Source: an uncultured Flavobacteriaceae bacterium (GTDB lineage Bacteria > Bacteroidota > Bacteroidia > Flavobacteriales > Flavobacteriaceae). From it: DNA of 64,000 nucleotides. The notes under the pieces are model-generated. The model searched no databases. It was not told the DNA's origin and saw nothing but the letters and a program-made list of their open reading frames with translations. A program made the position numbers and the translations under genes. The DNA lies in NCBI GenBank assembly GCA_947494825.1, contig CANLWN010000002.1:708008-772007 (forward strand), in the 5' to 3' direction. Below, piece after piece: positions 1 to 8,984 of this stretch (its first letter is position 1; each line of letters starts with the position of its first letter).

Positions 1-1
1 G

Positions 2-40
2 GTATTCTGGGATACGAACCCTGCAGGCTTTGTAGATTGA
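2..40 (+). CDS. C-terminal tail of an upstream gene (partial)
   Basis: Reading from base 2 gives 12 residues ending VFWDTNPAGFVD before a TGA stop, 27 bases ahead of the next start codon. The composition and the short gap suggest the end of a gene co-transcribed with the lipoprotein that follows. Since that lipoprotein resembles the third gene of SusC/SusD-type uptake loci, the cut gene could be a SusD-like protein, but this is only inference from context. Twelve residues cannot identify a family. Confidence 0.4.
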   Translation, partial: VFWDTNPAGFVD

Positions 41-67
41 TATCAAGTAATTCTAAATCAAAAAAAA

Positions 68-883
68 ATGAAAAAAACAATTTATACAATAATAAGCCTG
101 CTCACCTTATCGATTGCATTTGTAGGCTGCGAAGAGGACGACAAGCAACCGCTGAACACCTTCTTGGGAAACTCAGGGGATGATCTTCAGTCACCCTATG
201 TTAGGATTGTTGTGGAAGAAAGTATTGTTCCACAAGGTGATCTGGGTACTGCTGCCCTAAACGGTGTGGTAGACGCACCCAGTAAAAATGTGGCATCTTG
301 GCAACTGGCCGTAAGCCTGGAATCAGGTGGTGTGGCCAGTGACACCATTCCCTTGACAACGGTGACTACCTTTCCCAGTAATATCTCTATCCCGTATACG
401 GATGTGGCCGCTGCCTTGGGCATAACGGTCGGTGATATTCTTGGGGGCGACTTTATCCGGTTTTTAGGAACGTCCACAGGTACGGACGGGTCTGTATTTA
501 CCTTTGACAATTTCACCGGTTCCATTACAGGACAGCCGGAGCAGCGCCAGGCATTTAACTTTATTGTTTTGGTTAAATGTTCCGCGATTTCCGATGCAAC
601 GGTTCCCGGTACATGGATCTTGGAATTGGCGGACTCCTATGGAGATGGTTGGGATGGTGCCTTCCTTACCTTTGAAGTGGATGGGGTAAGCACCAACTAT
701 ACAGTTACTGCTGGTCAAGGATCTGCTGCTACCCATAATGTGGTGGTACCGGCAGGAACCCAAGAGCTGATTATTTCCTATACTAGTGGCGCTTTTGAAA
801 GTGAACACAGTTTTACGGTGGAAACGCCTGATGGTGATGTCAGGGGACCTTTTGGACCGGCACCATCGCCATGTATCAACTAG
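68..883 (+). CDS. SusE-like lipoprotein of unknown function
   Basis: A 271-residue protein with a lipoprotein signal peptide: a hydrophobic segment ends in FVGC, so Cys21 would be lipidated. An acidic stretch (CEEDDKQ) follows, as in many surface-exposed Bacteroidota lipoproteins. The middle (about residues 40-165) looks like an all-beta region. The C-terminal part carries DSYGDGWDGA near residue 190, a motif common in secreted beta-sandwich proteins of marine bacteria. The size, the lipid anchor and the position 27 bases after another gene resemble the accessory SusE-type lipoprotein of TonB-dependent uptake loci. I do not recognise a specific substrate or named family. A strong terminator follows, so it is probably the last gene of its operon. 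Confidence 0.75.
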   Translation: MKKTIYTIISLLTLSIAFVGCEEDDKQPLNTFLGNSGDDLQSPYVRIVVEESIVPQGDLGTAALNGVVDAPSKNVASWQLAVSLESGGVASDTIPLTTVTTFPSNISIPYTDVAAALGITVGDILGGDFIRFLGTSTGTDGSVFTFDNFTGSITGQPEQRQAFNFIVLVKCSAISDATVPGTWILELADSYGDGWDGAFLTFEVDGVSTNYTVTAGQGSAATHNVVVPAGTQELIISYTSGAFESEHSFTVETPDGDVRGPFGPAPSPCIN

Positions 884-946
884 GATAGTTAAATAGATAC
901 ACATAGAGAAGAGCATGTGCTCGTATTAAACCTCTATCTCAATAAC

Positions 947-992
947 AAAAGCTATGGTATGATTATGCAAATAATTCGTACCATAGCTTTTT
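947..992. terminator. Rho-independent terminator, probably bidirectional
   Basis: The arms AGCTATGGTA and TACCATAGCT pair perfectly around a 19-base loop. T-runs follow in the plus direction and A-runs precede it, so it can act on both strands. It closes the lipoprotein operon. Confidence 0.8.
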
Positions 993-1051
993 AAGCTAAC
1001 ATACGGTGTCCCGTTTTGCGATGGACACGATTTTATCAATATCAAATTGCT

Positions 1052-2386
1052 ATGAAACTGATAAGAATATTGACCTTACTAGGTATTACCCTTTTCTCCT
1101 TCACCTTAATTTCTTGTGGAAGTGACGACCCAGCCGTGGAAGATGATAATCCCATGGGTATGGAAGACGATAATCCGATGACCGATGATGACCCTACCGA
1201 TGGCTTGGAGGGTACTACGGAGTTTTTGTTTCCTAATCTGGTATACGACGGTCTAGTACTCATTAATGATGCAGGAAACAACCGCGCATACTTGATGGAC
1301 AAGGAGGCCAAAAATGTTTTTGAATGGCCGCTTGGAGGGAACAATATAGGGAATGATGTCTTCCTCCTACCCGATGGCAGGTTACTGGCAAGCTTGGAGG
1401 CAGATAGCCCGCAGATCACCTTTGGGGGCAAAGGCGGGAAAATACAGTTTATCAGTCCCGATGGCACGGTCGAATGGAACTTTGACTACTCCACAGCAGA
1501 CCATATTGCGCACCACGATGTGGAACTCCTACCCAATGGCAACGTAATTACCATGGTCTGGGAACGAATTACTGCAGAGGACGCTACCCAGAACGGTTCG
1601 GTACTGGGTGTAGACCTATTCCCAGAAGCAATTATTGAAATAAATCCAACCACCGACGAGATCGTGTGGGAATGGCATGCCTGGGACCATATCATTCAAG
1701 ACGTAGATGACACCAAGGATAACTTCGGCGTCGTTTCAGAAAATCCACAACTCATAGATTTCAATTATGTGCCCGAGGACAACGGTGACATTATGCACGC
1801 CAATGGTATAGCTTATGATCCGGACAACGATCTCATTTATATGAGCGTAAACTTCTTTCACGAGGTGTGGGTCATAGACCATGGCACCAGCACGGCCGAG
1901 GCAGCTTCGCATACCGGGGGCAATTTAGGCAAGGGCGGGGATCTGATCTATCGTTTTGGAAATCCTACCGCCTATAAGAATCCTGAAGGGAAACGTAGGT
2001 TCTATAACAATCATTTCCCCAATCTGTTGGATAAAGGACCTTCCGGGGAACAAAAGCTGTTGATTTTTGTAAACAAAATCGAGGCCGACATGGAACAGTC
2101 CGTTGTCTATGAATTGCAATTGCCCAATCCCTTAACATTGCAGGCCAATACGGACAATGAACCCCAGGTAACCTGGAGTTTTACCGATCCCGACCTTTTC
2201 GGGGCAAGGGTCTCCGGGGCTGTTGAGCTTCCCAATGGGAACAGGATGATCGCCGAGGCCGATTTTGGGGTCTGGGAAGTAACTGATGGTGGAGAAGTGG
2301 TATGGAAATTCAACGGATCTGGTTTTTTCTGGAGAGCCTATCACTATGATAAGGATGCTCCTGAAATTAAGGCGTTGGGGCTCTAA
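1052..2386 (+). CDS. Arylsulfotransferase (ASST)-like lipoprotein
   Basis: A 444-residue protein matching the bacterial arylsulfotransferase fold family (six-bladed propeller enzymes that move sulfate between phenols, or relatives of unknown activity). An ATG 36 bases further upstream is in frame, but the start at 1052 puts a clean lipoprotein signal at the N terminus (LISC, Cys22). An Asp/Pro-rich linker follows (about 23-55). Propeller-like repeats carry recurring phrases such as LINDAGNNRAYLMD, HHDVELLPNGNVI, EIVWEWHAWDHI and MHANGIAYDPDNDLIYMS. His residues of the HHD and MHANG phrases sit where ASST active-site histidines are expected, but I cannot confirm the catalytic His. It stands alone between a terminator and rlmB. 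It could be a non-catalytic propeller protein. Confidence 0.75.
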   Translation: MKLIRILTLLGITLFSFTLISCGSDDPAVEDDNPMGMEDDNPMTDDDPTDGLEGTTEFLFPNLVYDGLVLINDAGNNRAYLMDKEAKNVFEWPLGGNNIGNDVFLLPDGRLLASLEADSPQITFGGKGGKIQFISPDGTVEWNFDYSTADHIAHHDVELLPNGNVITMVWERITAEDATQNGSVLGVDLFPEAIIEINPTTDEIVWEWHAWDHIIQDVDDTKDNFGVVSENPQLIDFNYVPEDNGDIMHANGIAYDPDNDLIYMSVNFFHEVWVIDHGTSTAEAASHTGGNLGKGGDLIYRFGNPTAYKNPEGKRRFYNNHFPNLLDKGPSGEQKLLIFVNKIEADMEQSVVYELQLPNPLTLQANTDNEPQVTWSFTDPDLFGARVSGAVELPNGNRMIAEADFGVWEVTDGGEVVWKFNGSGFFWRAYHYDKDAPEIKALGL

Positions 2387-2463
2387 CAAGCCCTTTCAGG
2401 TCATTTACCTCTTTTTATTTCCTTTTGTGGTACCCAAAAGAGCGCTTTTTAATTTTAGGTAGC

Positions 2464-2471
2464 TACCTTTG
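2464..2471 (+). promoter_or_regulatory. -7 promoter element of rlmB, leaderless arrangement
   Basis: TACCTTTG matches the Bacteroidota -7 consensus TANNTTTG. Only four bases (CCCC) separate it from the ATG at 2476, so transcription would begin at or beside the start codon. No convincing -33 TTG is seen at the usual distance. Confidence 0.5.
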
Positions 2472-2475
2472 CCCC

Positions 2476-3213
2476 ATGGAAAAACCCACCCAAATTTATG
2501 GTATCCGTGCGGTCATGGAAGCTATAGGTTCCAATGAGCCTATTGATAAAATCTTCATGCAGAAAGGGCTTAAGGGGGACCTTTCCAGGGAATTGGAAAA
2601 GTTGGTGCGCAAAAAGGACATCAGTGTCTCCTACGTCCCCTTGGAAAAATTGAACAAGCTTACCCAAAACAACCATCAGGGTGTTGTAGCCAAGGTGTCC
2701 CCTATTAGCTTTCACAATTTTGAAGCCTTGGTCGAAAACGTAGTGGCGAATAAAAAACACCCGCTCTTTCTTTTATTGGACCAAATTTCGGACGTTAGAA
2801 ATTTCGGTGCTATCATTAGAACGGCAGAATGTACCGGGGTGGACGGTATCATCATACAAAAAAAAGGAAGCGCTCCGGTTACCTCGGATACCATCAAAAC
2901 TTCGGCCGGAGCGGCATTTAAAGTGCCTATTGCCAAGGTAGACCACATCAAGGATGCCGTCTTCTATCTCCAGGCATCCGGGGTCAAGGTTGTAGCGGCT
3001 ACGGAAAAAACGAAAAATACAGTTTACGAACTTTCCTTTAGTCAGCCTGTGGCCATTGTCATGGGGTCGGAGGACATCGGAATTTCGCCTTCGGTCCTAA
3101 AAGCTTCGGACTATACGGCAAAACTGCCCATACTCGGGGATATTGCTTCCTTGAACGTATCAGTGGCCTGTGGGGTGTTCCTCTACGAAGTAGTCAGGCA
3201 GCGAACGGATTGA
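2476..3213 (+). CDS. rlmB: 23S rRNA 2'-O-ribose methyltransferase, TrmH/SpoU family
   Basis: A 245-residue SPOUT-class methyltransferase; RlmB methylates G2251 of 23S rRNA using SAM. Residues 1-75 form the small N-terminal substrate-binding domain (YGIRAVMEAI start). The knotted catalytic domain follows, with the three SpoU motifs: SDVRNFGAIIRTAE (Asn and Arg), VMGSEDIGIS, and ASLNVSVACGVFLYE. The start at 2476 is preferred to an ATG 51 bases upstream because the protein then begins with the family's usual MEKPTQIYG-type sequence and a -7 element lies just before it. Convergent with the rhomboid gene. Assignment to RlmB rather than another TrmH paralogue is by size and N-terminal domain. Confidence 0.9.
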   Translation: MEKPTQIYGIRAVMEAIGSNEPIDKIFMQKGLKGDLSRELEKLVRKKDISVSYVPLEKLNKLTQNNHQGVVAKVSPISFHNFEALVENVVANKKHPLFLLLDQISDVRNFGAIIRTAECTGVDGIIIQKKGSAPVTSDTIKTSAGAAFKVPIAKVDHIKDAVFYLQASGVKVVAATEKTKNTVYELSFSQPVAIVMGSEDIGISPSVLKASDYTAKLPILGDIASLNVSVACGVFLYEVVRQRTD

Positions 3214-3216
3214 GCA

Positions 3217-3966
3217 CTATTTTTCCTGATTAGGTTTCTTTTGTTTAAAATGATAGGTGATTTTTATGGATTCTCCTTCCTTTCCAGGGTCCGCTGTTTC
3301 CTCTTTGGTCTCGATAAAATTCCCATCCGCATCAAAATGCCTTAGAAATTCGTCCTCTTCTTCATTGTAATCCTCCTTTTCCCAATCGTATTTTTTGGTC
3401 TCCGGTAGCTGGGTTTTCATGAAAACGGCAAACAACAGGCCCGATATAAATCCCGACAAATGGCCTTCCCAGGAGATACCCTCCTTAATGGGAAAGATAT
3501 ACCACAATAGGCTTCCGTATACAAAAACCACAAACAGGGACAAGGCGGTAAGCCGATAGTGTTTTGTAAAGATGCCCTTAAAAAAAATAAAGCTCGCCAA
3601 AACATAGATTACCCCGCTCATCCCTATATGATAGGAGGTCCGTCCAATGCCCCAGGTCAACAAACCGGACAACAAAGCACCCCAGAACAGCACCTTAAAG
3701 GCTATGTCGCGATAGAAATACAGCAAAGCGGCAGATAATATGGCAATGGGTATGGTGTTGTTATAGAGGTGTTGTAGGGAACCGTGTATAAAAGGACCGA
3801 AAAACAGCCCTCGTAAACCCGAAAAGGTCCTGGGGTAGATGCCATACGGGTTGAAGTTGGTCTGGAACCGGATTTCTACCCAATATACCGTCCACATGAG
3901 CAAAACCAACAGAAAGGGCACCAAAAGGACCGAATCGGAAAACTTGAAATACTTCTTCTCGGACAT
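3217..3966 (-). CDS. Rhomboid family intramembrane serine protease
   Basis: A 249-residue membrane protein with about six hydrophobic segments (residues 12-30, 55-80, 85-105, 112-130, 138-158, 165-184). The rhomboid dyad is present: Ser117 in HIGMSG and His169 in EGHLSG, together with the HGSLQHLYNN motif (residues 61-70). Rhomboids cleave transmembrane substrates inside the bilayer. The C-terminal 60 residues are cytosolic and highly charged (EKEDYNEEEDE), an extension seen in flavobacterial homologues. Its natural substrate cannot be deduced. Convergent with rlmB, 3 bases apart at the stops. Confidence 0.9.
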   Translation of the reverse strand: MSEKKYFKFSDSVLLVPFLLVLLMWTVYWVEIRFQTNFNPYGIYPRTFSGLRGLFFGPFIHGSLQHLYNNTIPIAILSAALLYFYRDIAFKVLFWGALLSGLLTWGIGRTSYHIGMSGVIYVLASFIFFKGIFTKHYRLTALSLFVVFVYGSLLWYIFPIKEGISWEGHLSGFISGLLFAVFMKTQLPETKKYDWEKEDYNEEEDEFLRHFDADGNFIETKEETADPGKEGESIKITYHFKQKKPNQEK

Positions 3967-4045
3967 ACATTGAATTTAATGTTTTTTCCACAATTTGTCG
4001 GCCAGAAATCCAAAACCTGATAAATTGTCATCTAGATAAATATCT

Positions 4046-4053
4046 TATTTTTA
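4046..4053 (+). promoter_or_regulatory. -7-like element of rarA, four bases before the start
   Basis: TATTTTTA resembles TANNTTTG with A in the last place. The spacer TCCC leads straight into the ATG at 4058, the same four-base spacing as at rlmB, radC, mlaE and murF. Confidence 0.4.
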
Positions 4054-4057
4054 TCCC

Positions 4058-5335
4058 ATGAACGAACCGCTAGCAGAACGGATGCGCCCCAAGACCTTGG
4101 AAGATTACATTAGCCAACACCATTTGGTGGGCGAAAAGGGCTCCCTGACACATCAGATAAGAAAAGGTATGGTGCCTTCACTGATCTTGTGGGGGCCTCC
4201 CGGGACAGGAAAGACCACGCTTGCCCATATTATCGCCAATGAAAGTGAAAGGCCCTTCTACACCCTGAGCGCCATAAGCAGCGGTGTTAAAGACGTAAGG
4301 GAGGTTATCGGGAAAGCTAAACAAAGCGGGGGACTATTTACTTCAAAAAACCCTATTCTATTCATCGATGAAATACATCGTTTTAGTAAATCGCAGCAAG
4401 ACTCTTTGCTGGGAGCGGTGGAGAAAGGATGGGTTACCCTTATCGGGGCCACAACGGAGAACCCGAGTTTTGAGGTTATCCCCGCGCTTTTGTCACGGTG
4501 TCAGGTATATGTCCTCAACCCCTTCGGGAAGGAGGATCTGGAAACGCTGCTCAAGCGGGCCATAAAACAGGATAGCCTTCTTAAATCCAAGAAGATAAAA
4601 CTAAGGGAAACCGAAGCTTTGCTGAGGCTTTCGGGAGGGGACGGCAGAAAACTGTTGAATATTTTTGAACTTGTCATCTCAGCGGAGGATAAGGAGGAAG
4701 TGACCATCACCGATGCTATGGTCATGGCCAAGGTGCAGAAGAATACCGTACTTTACGACAAGACCGGCGAGCAGCACTATGACATCATTTCAGCGTTTAT
4801 CAAATCCATTCGCGGGAGCGATCCCAACGGGGCGGTTTACTGGCTGGCCCGGATGATAGAAGGTGGGGAGGATGTGAAGTTCATTGCCAGGCGTATGCTG
4901 ATCTCTGCCTCTGAAGACATTGGCTTGGCCAACCCTACCGCTTTGGTCATCGCCAACAGCACCTTCCAGGCAGTAACGACCATAGGGTATCCCGAGGCCA
5001 GGATCATATTGAGCCAATGCGCCATATACTTGGCTACCTCCCCTAAAAGCAATGCTAGTTATCTGGCCGTAAAGAAAGCACAGCAAACCGTAAGGGAAAC
5101 GGGGGATCTTTCCGTGCCTCTGGCCCTGCGAAATGCACCCACCCGGCTAATGAAAGACCTTGGCTATGGGGAAGATTATAAATACGCCCATGATTATGAA
5201 AACAATTTTGTAGCGGAGGAGTTTTTACCCGAGGAACTTTCGGGAACCGCCTTTTACAGTCCCAGCGCCAATCCTAGGGAGAAGGCCATTAAGGAGTACT
5301 TGGCAAAACGATGGAAGAACAAATACGAGGGCTAA
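4058..5335 (+). CDS. rarA: Replication-associated recombination protein A, AAA+ ATPase
   Basis: A 425-residue clamp-loader-like ATPase (RarA/MgsA, related to eukaryotic WRNIP1), which acts at stalled replication forks. Walker A is GPPGTGKTT (residues 46-54), Walker B is LFIDEIHRF, and sensor 1 is IGATTENPSFEV. The SRC motif (LLSRCQVY) follows. The C-terminal half has the tetramerisation domain with the family phrases SAFIKSIRGSDPNGAVYWLARM and the HDYENNFV-type end. Length is normal. The last four bases overlap the stop of the convergent gene at 5332. Confidence 0.95.
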   Translation: MNEPLAERMRPKTLEDYISQHHLVGEKGSLTHQIRKGMVPSLILWGPPGTGKTTLAHIIANESERPFYTLSAISSGVKDVREVIGKAKQSGGLFTSKNPILFIDEIHRFSKSQQDSLLGAVEKGWVTLIGATTENPSFEVIPALLSRCQVYVLNPFGKEDLETLLKRAIKQDSLLKSKKIKLRETEALLRLSGGDGRKLLNIFELVISAEDKEEVTITDAMVMAKVQKNTVLYDKTGEQHYDIISAFIKSIRGSDPNGAVYWLARMIEGGEDVKFIARRMLISASEDIGLANPTALVIANSTFQAVTTIGYPEARIILSQCAIYLATSPKSNASYLAVKKAQQTVRETGDLSVPLALRNAPTRLMKDLGYGEDYKYAHDYENNFVAEEFLPEELSGTAFYSPSANPREKAIKEYLAKRWKNKYEG

Positions 5336-6213
5336 AATTTAATCTGTAGTTCCTCTACCCTTAGTTGTCCATCCTCATAATATTCAAAGAACCATTTTCC
5401 GTCCTTGCTATGGACCATGCCATTTTTATCATCCGCAACGGCCAAATAAACATTGGGGTTGGTAGTGCCGAACATTTTTAATTTGATCTGGGGCGTACTG
5501 TCCACCAATTGGTATCCGTTGGCAATCTGTTGGGCATAAAGGATATTCGTTTCTTTGGTCGCTTCAACCATAATTTGGGAGCTCGGCTTTGCCTCCCCTT
5601 TCTTGATTTCCGAAACCTTGGGGGACACACTTTTATAGGTCTGATCTTCTGGGGTAACCTCCTGTTCCACAACAACTTCCCGCACTTCCTTGGCGGCGGT
5701 CTCCACAGGGGCCGGTTCTTCCTTCTCCAATTGCTTTACATCATCCTTGAAACTGATCTTCGTGGGCACCTCGGTGGTACTTTCCTTGGGTTTATAGCTA
5801 TAGGTAAAACCATCCAGGGATTCAAAATTCTTCCGGATTGCCTCCATGTAAGACGGTTTAAATTCCTTTAGCTTGCTCCTTCCTTCCTGGGTCAAAAAAA
5901 TCTCCTTTCCGCCACAGTCCTTAAATAAAATGCTTGTTTTTGTGGCAAAGAGCGAAGAATCATCTATGAGATCTACCAGCAATCCAAGACACCTATCACG
6001 GATCACATCATCGGGCATTTCATCATCATAGACGGTATTAAAGCCCTTTTGGGTCAGCAGGTATTTTATAAACGTACTGGTCTGGTATTGGTTCTCTTTT
6101 TTGAAACTATCAAATTGTTTTGGCACAATAACATATTTGTAGTCATTGAGTTCTATTTGGGACATTCCGATATAACCTATGCAGAGAAAGATTAGGAGGA
6201 GACGATTTTTCAT
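5332..6213 (-). CDS. Secreted protein of unknown function, third gene of an envelope cluster
   Basis: A 293-residue protein with a Sec signal peptide (MKNRLLLIFLCIGYIGMSQ). I chose the ATG at 6213 over one three codons upstream because it gives the typical short charged N terminus and has AGGA about ten bases before it. Residues 20-150 look like one alpha/beta domain (YKYVIVPKQFDSF, TSTFIKYLLTQKGF). About residues 155-215 form a charged, low-complexity linker rich in Glu, Lys and Val. A small C-terminal domain (NVYLAVADDKNGMVHSKDGKWFFEYYEDG) could be beta-rich. It lies 18 bases after the DUF5723 barrel gene, so the two are very likely co-expressed and may form a periplasmic/outer-membrane assembly. 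I do not know its function. Confidence 0.75.
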   Translation of the reverse strand: MKNRLLLIFLCIGYIGMSQIELNDYKYVIVPKQFDSFKKENQYQTSTFIKYLLTQKGFNTVYDDEMPDDVIRDRCLGLLVDLIDDSSLFATKTSILFKDCGGKEIFLTQEGRSKLKEFKPSYMEAIRKNFESLDGFTYSYKPKESTTEVPTKISFKDDVKQLEKEEPAPVETAAKEVREVVVEQEVTPEDQTYKSVSPKVSEIKKGEAKPSSQIMVEATKETNILYAQQIANGYQLVDSTPQIKLKMFGTTNPNVYLAVADDKNGMVHSKDGKWFFEYYEDGQLRVEELQIKF

Positions 6214-6231
6214 TTCAGGCATTCCTTTGTG

Positions 6232-7692
6232 TCATTTGCTGCCCCAAGATATGATATTTAATCCTAACTGAAAAGAGGCGTAATGACTATCGGCCAGGTT
6301 GCGATACCCCAGGAGATTGTCTGCCATGAAATAAAAATTGATGGGACCCGCCTGAAGGTTCATTCCCAGGCCTACATTGGTCAGGGTAAACTTGTCGGCG
6401 GTATAGGTGGCCTTTAAGGACAAAGCCCTTCCGAAGCGCCGCTGGTAAAATGCGGTCAAGGCGGCCTGCGGACCCCTGGGCCTTTGTATCACATATAAGT
6501 GCCCTCCCACACTGTTCAGATAATCTATTGGACTTTCACGATTTCCACTTACCCGGTAATCGCATTTGCAATCTTCTCCCCTAGGTGTTTTGGGTTCCTC
6601 AAAATCATAACGGATGGACCCGTTCAGTTTTATGGGCCTAAAGCTTATATAGTTTTTTGACACGTTGTCCTCAAAGGGAACTAGTGCCTCCACCTCATCG
6701 ACAAGATCCTGCCAAAAATCCGCGCTGGGATCCAATAATGCGTCCGGGAGTATGACCTCCACGCCCTCTACCGTAGCTTCTCCCTGAAGACGGATCCGCC
6801 TTACATCCTTGGTGTGGTAGATAAAGCCCACATCCAAAAGACTTCCGGTAACTACCGTTTGGCGATTGAGCTTATAGCTAAAACCGACATCTACTCCCAA
6901 TCCGAGGTTTCCACCCAAAAGTGCTCTCCTGCGAAAGAGGCTGGCAAGTGCAGGGCCACTGTCTATGCTGTCGTCATCGAGGATATCATCGATTTCGTCC
7001 AATCCCGATGTCCTGAGTTCCATATCGGCCACCAAGGTATTGGACAATAGGTTGTTCTGACCTTCATTGGTCACAAAGTACCCCTTGTTACGGGTAGAGC
7101 TAAAGTTGAATATACTGGAGTACACTTTTCCCCTGGCCCCCACCGTTAGGTTTCTGTTCAATTTTTTGTTGAGTCCAAAATGAAACACGTTCACCAGTTC
7201 GCCCTTGGTCTTCAAATGGCTCAGGTTAAATCTCCTTCCCAGGGCATCGGCATTTCCCTCATAGCCCAAAATGGCAAGGTCCTGGGGCCAATACCCTATG
7301 GCGTCCCCTTCCAAATAGATACCAAAAGAATAAAAATTCTCCGGCCTGTTTCTATCCCGAAAACCTCCGTTGAGTATATCCAATTGAAAAGTTCCGCTAA
7401 GTTCGTCCCGAAACCCGAGACCAAAGACTGCGCGTTCCCTCACCTTAAGGTTGATATCCACCCCATCATCGGCAAAGATGTCATGGACCGTAATGCCGTT
7501 GGTGCCTGTTTGAAGGGAGATACCGGAGAGCGCAGGTATGCCACCGTACCACGCATATGGGGTTTCCATGCCGGGATTGATCAATAAGGCCTGGGGAATT
7601 TCCCTAAAATCATACAGGATTTGCTTGTTCTGGGTGTACACAATCCCATACCACAACAGCATGGCCATTATAAAAAATATCCGCTTTCTCAT
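6232..7692 (-). CDS. DUF5723-type outer-membrane beta-barrel protein
   Basis: A 486-residue secreted protein with signal peptide (about 20 residues, ending YTQ). It contains many alternating hydrophobic/polar stretches ending in aromatics (RAVFGLGFRDELSGTFQLD, FGLNKKLNRNLTVGARGKVY, QVGLGMN-like endings), typical of a transmembrane beta barrel. The overall pattern matches the DUF5723 family found in Bacteroidota; function unknown. It starts inside the last codons of the preceding lipoprotein gene (ATGA overlap at 7689-7692) and is followed closely by the secreted protein at 5332, so the three form one operon. A role in outer-membrane export or surface structure is likely but not shown. Confidence 0.75.
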   Translation of the reverse strand: MRKRIFFIMAMLLWYGIVYTQNKQILYDFREIPQALLINPGMETPYAWYGGIPALSGISLQTGTNGITVHDIFADDGVDINLKVRERAVFGLGFRDELSGTFQLDILNGGFRDRNRPENFYSFGIYLEGDAIGYWPQDLAILGYEGNADALGRRFNLSHLKTKGELVNVFHFGLNKKLNRNLTVGARGKVYSSIFNFSSTRNKGYFVTNEGQNNLLSNTLVADMELRTSGLDEIDDILDDDSIDSGPALASLFRRRALLGGNLGLGVDVGFSYKLNRQTVVTGSLLDVGFIYHTKDVRRIRLQGEATVEGVEVILPDALLDPSADFWQDLVDEVEALVPFEDNVSKNYISFRPIKLNGSIRYDFEEPKTPRGEDCKCDYRVSGNRESPIDYLNSVGGHLYVIQRPRGPQAALTAFYQRRFGRALSLKATYTADKFTLTNVGLGMNLQAGPINFYFMADNLLGYRNLADSHYASFQLGLNIISWGSK

Positions 7693-8237
7693 TGAACAAG
7701 CTCTATCCTGAATCTACCACTAGATCTTAGAATTATTTTGGGGTCGGGAAGATTGGATACACTTGTGTTATCGCCCAGGTTCGTGGCGCTTACCCGTATA
7801 GCCGATGTATTTCTTATAATGTCGAGACTCCTACCTCCTGGTCCGTAAGCAATTTCTGTACGCAGTAGGGCCGTGGGTGCCGGGTTTACTGAAAATTGTT
7901 CAATATCCAGTGCATTTCCTGCCTCATCCAAAAACTCGACCGTAATGTCCAGTTCCTTACTTGTGGTATTCTCCACTTCATAAATAACGACCCCATCCAA
8001 TACCTTGTCGGCAAAAAAAGTTTCGTTAAAGGCATCAAAATTAAAGGTGTTGGCGTAAAAACTGATTCCTGTGGCCAGGTTGATAACGCTCTCTGGGGAT
8101 TCAATGTATAGAATACTTGCCTCTATGGTAGGGGTTACCTGTAAATCTTCAAGTTGATCAAAATCCTGTTCCTCTACGCAGGCACTGGAACACACCAGTG
8201 CAAACCCGAGTAAGAGATATATAAGTCCATTCTTCAT
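7689..8237 (-). CDS. Lipoprotein of unknown function, first gene of the DUF5723 cluster
   Basis: A 182-residue protein with a lipoprotein signal (SSAC, Cys20) followed by an acidic stretch. The rest is predicted mostly beta: phrases such as GVVIYEVENTTSKELDITVEFLD resemble an immunoglobulin-like sandwich. It overlaps the start of the barrel gene by four bases, indicating translational coupling. The order lipoprotein, barrel, secreted protein suggests a surface complex. No named family was recognised. Confidence 0.75.
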   Translation of the reverse strand: MKNGLIYLLLGFALVCSSACVEEQDFDQLEDLQVTPTIEASILYIESPESVINLATGISFYANTFNFDAFNETFFADKVLDGVVIYEVENTTSKELDITVEFLDEAGNALDIEQFSVNPAPTALLRTEIAYGPGGRSLDIIRNTSAIRVSATNLGDNTSVSNLPDPKIILRSSGRFRIELVQ

Positions 8238-8294
8238 TTCACAGCACCTTAAGCCCCTGTTCAGCGGTTATGTAATGTTTCCTCTTATATAACT

Positions 8295-8984
8295 CTACAA
8301 ATACAATTTTATTTCACCAAGATCATGAATCATTTTACAATGTTCATGCTTCGAATCGTTGTGCGCGTTGAAATGCAAGGTATGAAATCCTACCGCCTGG
8401 GCGCCGAGAATATCAGCCTCTATACTATCGCCGATCATAATCGCTTTTTCCGGTCCTACCTCGGCGCTTTTCAGCGCTAGCTCAAAGATAATTGGATTTG
8501 GTTTTTTCACCCCCGCCATTTCAGAGTTGATAATTTGGTCAAAATAGGTGTGGATCTTTGAGTTTATAAGCTTTTTTTCCTGAATTTCCTGAAAACCGTT
8601 GGTAATGATGTGCAGTTTATATCGGGGTTTCAAATATTCGAGGATTTCAACGGTATTGGGGAACAGATGATTGAATGAGGACAGATGCGCAATGTACGCT
8701 TCAGCCAACAAATGGATCATGGGATCGGTAACCGGATAGCCAAGTGAATCAAAAGTGGTTTTTAGCCTTTGGTAGCGTAATTCCTCCTTGGTAATCCTTT
8801 CCTCCCTATACAGTTTCCAAAACGCTAAATTGGTCGGCACATAAACCTCCAGAAAATCGGGAAGGTCTACCTGAAGACCGTTATCGACCAGTATTTTTTT
8901 AAACGTAAGGGCTGAATTTTTTTCAAAATCCCATAAGGTATGGTCCAAATCGAAGAAAACGTCCGAAATAATATGCTTAAACAT
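8295..8984 (-). CDS. yjjG: YjjG-family HAD nucleotidase
   Basis: A 229-residue haloacid-dehalogenase phosphatase. Motif I is FFDLDHTLWDFEKN (nucleophile Asp and acid Asp), motif II is the Thr of HIITNG, the Lys of motif III lies in AGVKKPNP, and motif IV is MIGDSIEADILGA. The DHTLWDF form is characteristic of YjjG, which dephosphorylates non-canonical pyrimidine nucleotides (house-cleaning). Overlaps the preceding gene by eight bases and so belongs to the radC operon. Confidence 0.85.
   Translation of the reverse strand: MFKHIISDVFFDLDHTLWDFEKNSALTFKKILVDNGLQVDLPDFLEVYVPTNLAFWKLYREERITKEELRYQRLKTTFDSLGYPVTDPMIHLLAEAYIAHLSSFNHLFPNTVEILEYLKPRYKLHIITNGFQEIQEKKLINSKIHTYFDQIINSEMAGVKKPNPIIFELALKSAEVGPEKAIMIGDSIEADILGAQAVGFHTLHFNAHNDSKHEHCKMIHDLGEIKLYL

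Noticed and set aside
5..25. tRNA T-arm-like sequence at the window start
   Set aside because: The loop has T where the conserved A58 should be, and there is no cloverleaf; a coding reading fits better.
464..916. Minus-strand frame of 150 codons
   Set aside because: Antisense to the SusE-like lipoprotein, rich in Arg and Ser without a recognisable domain.
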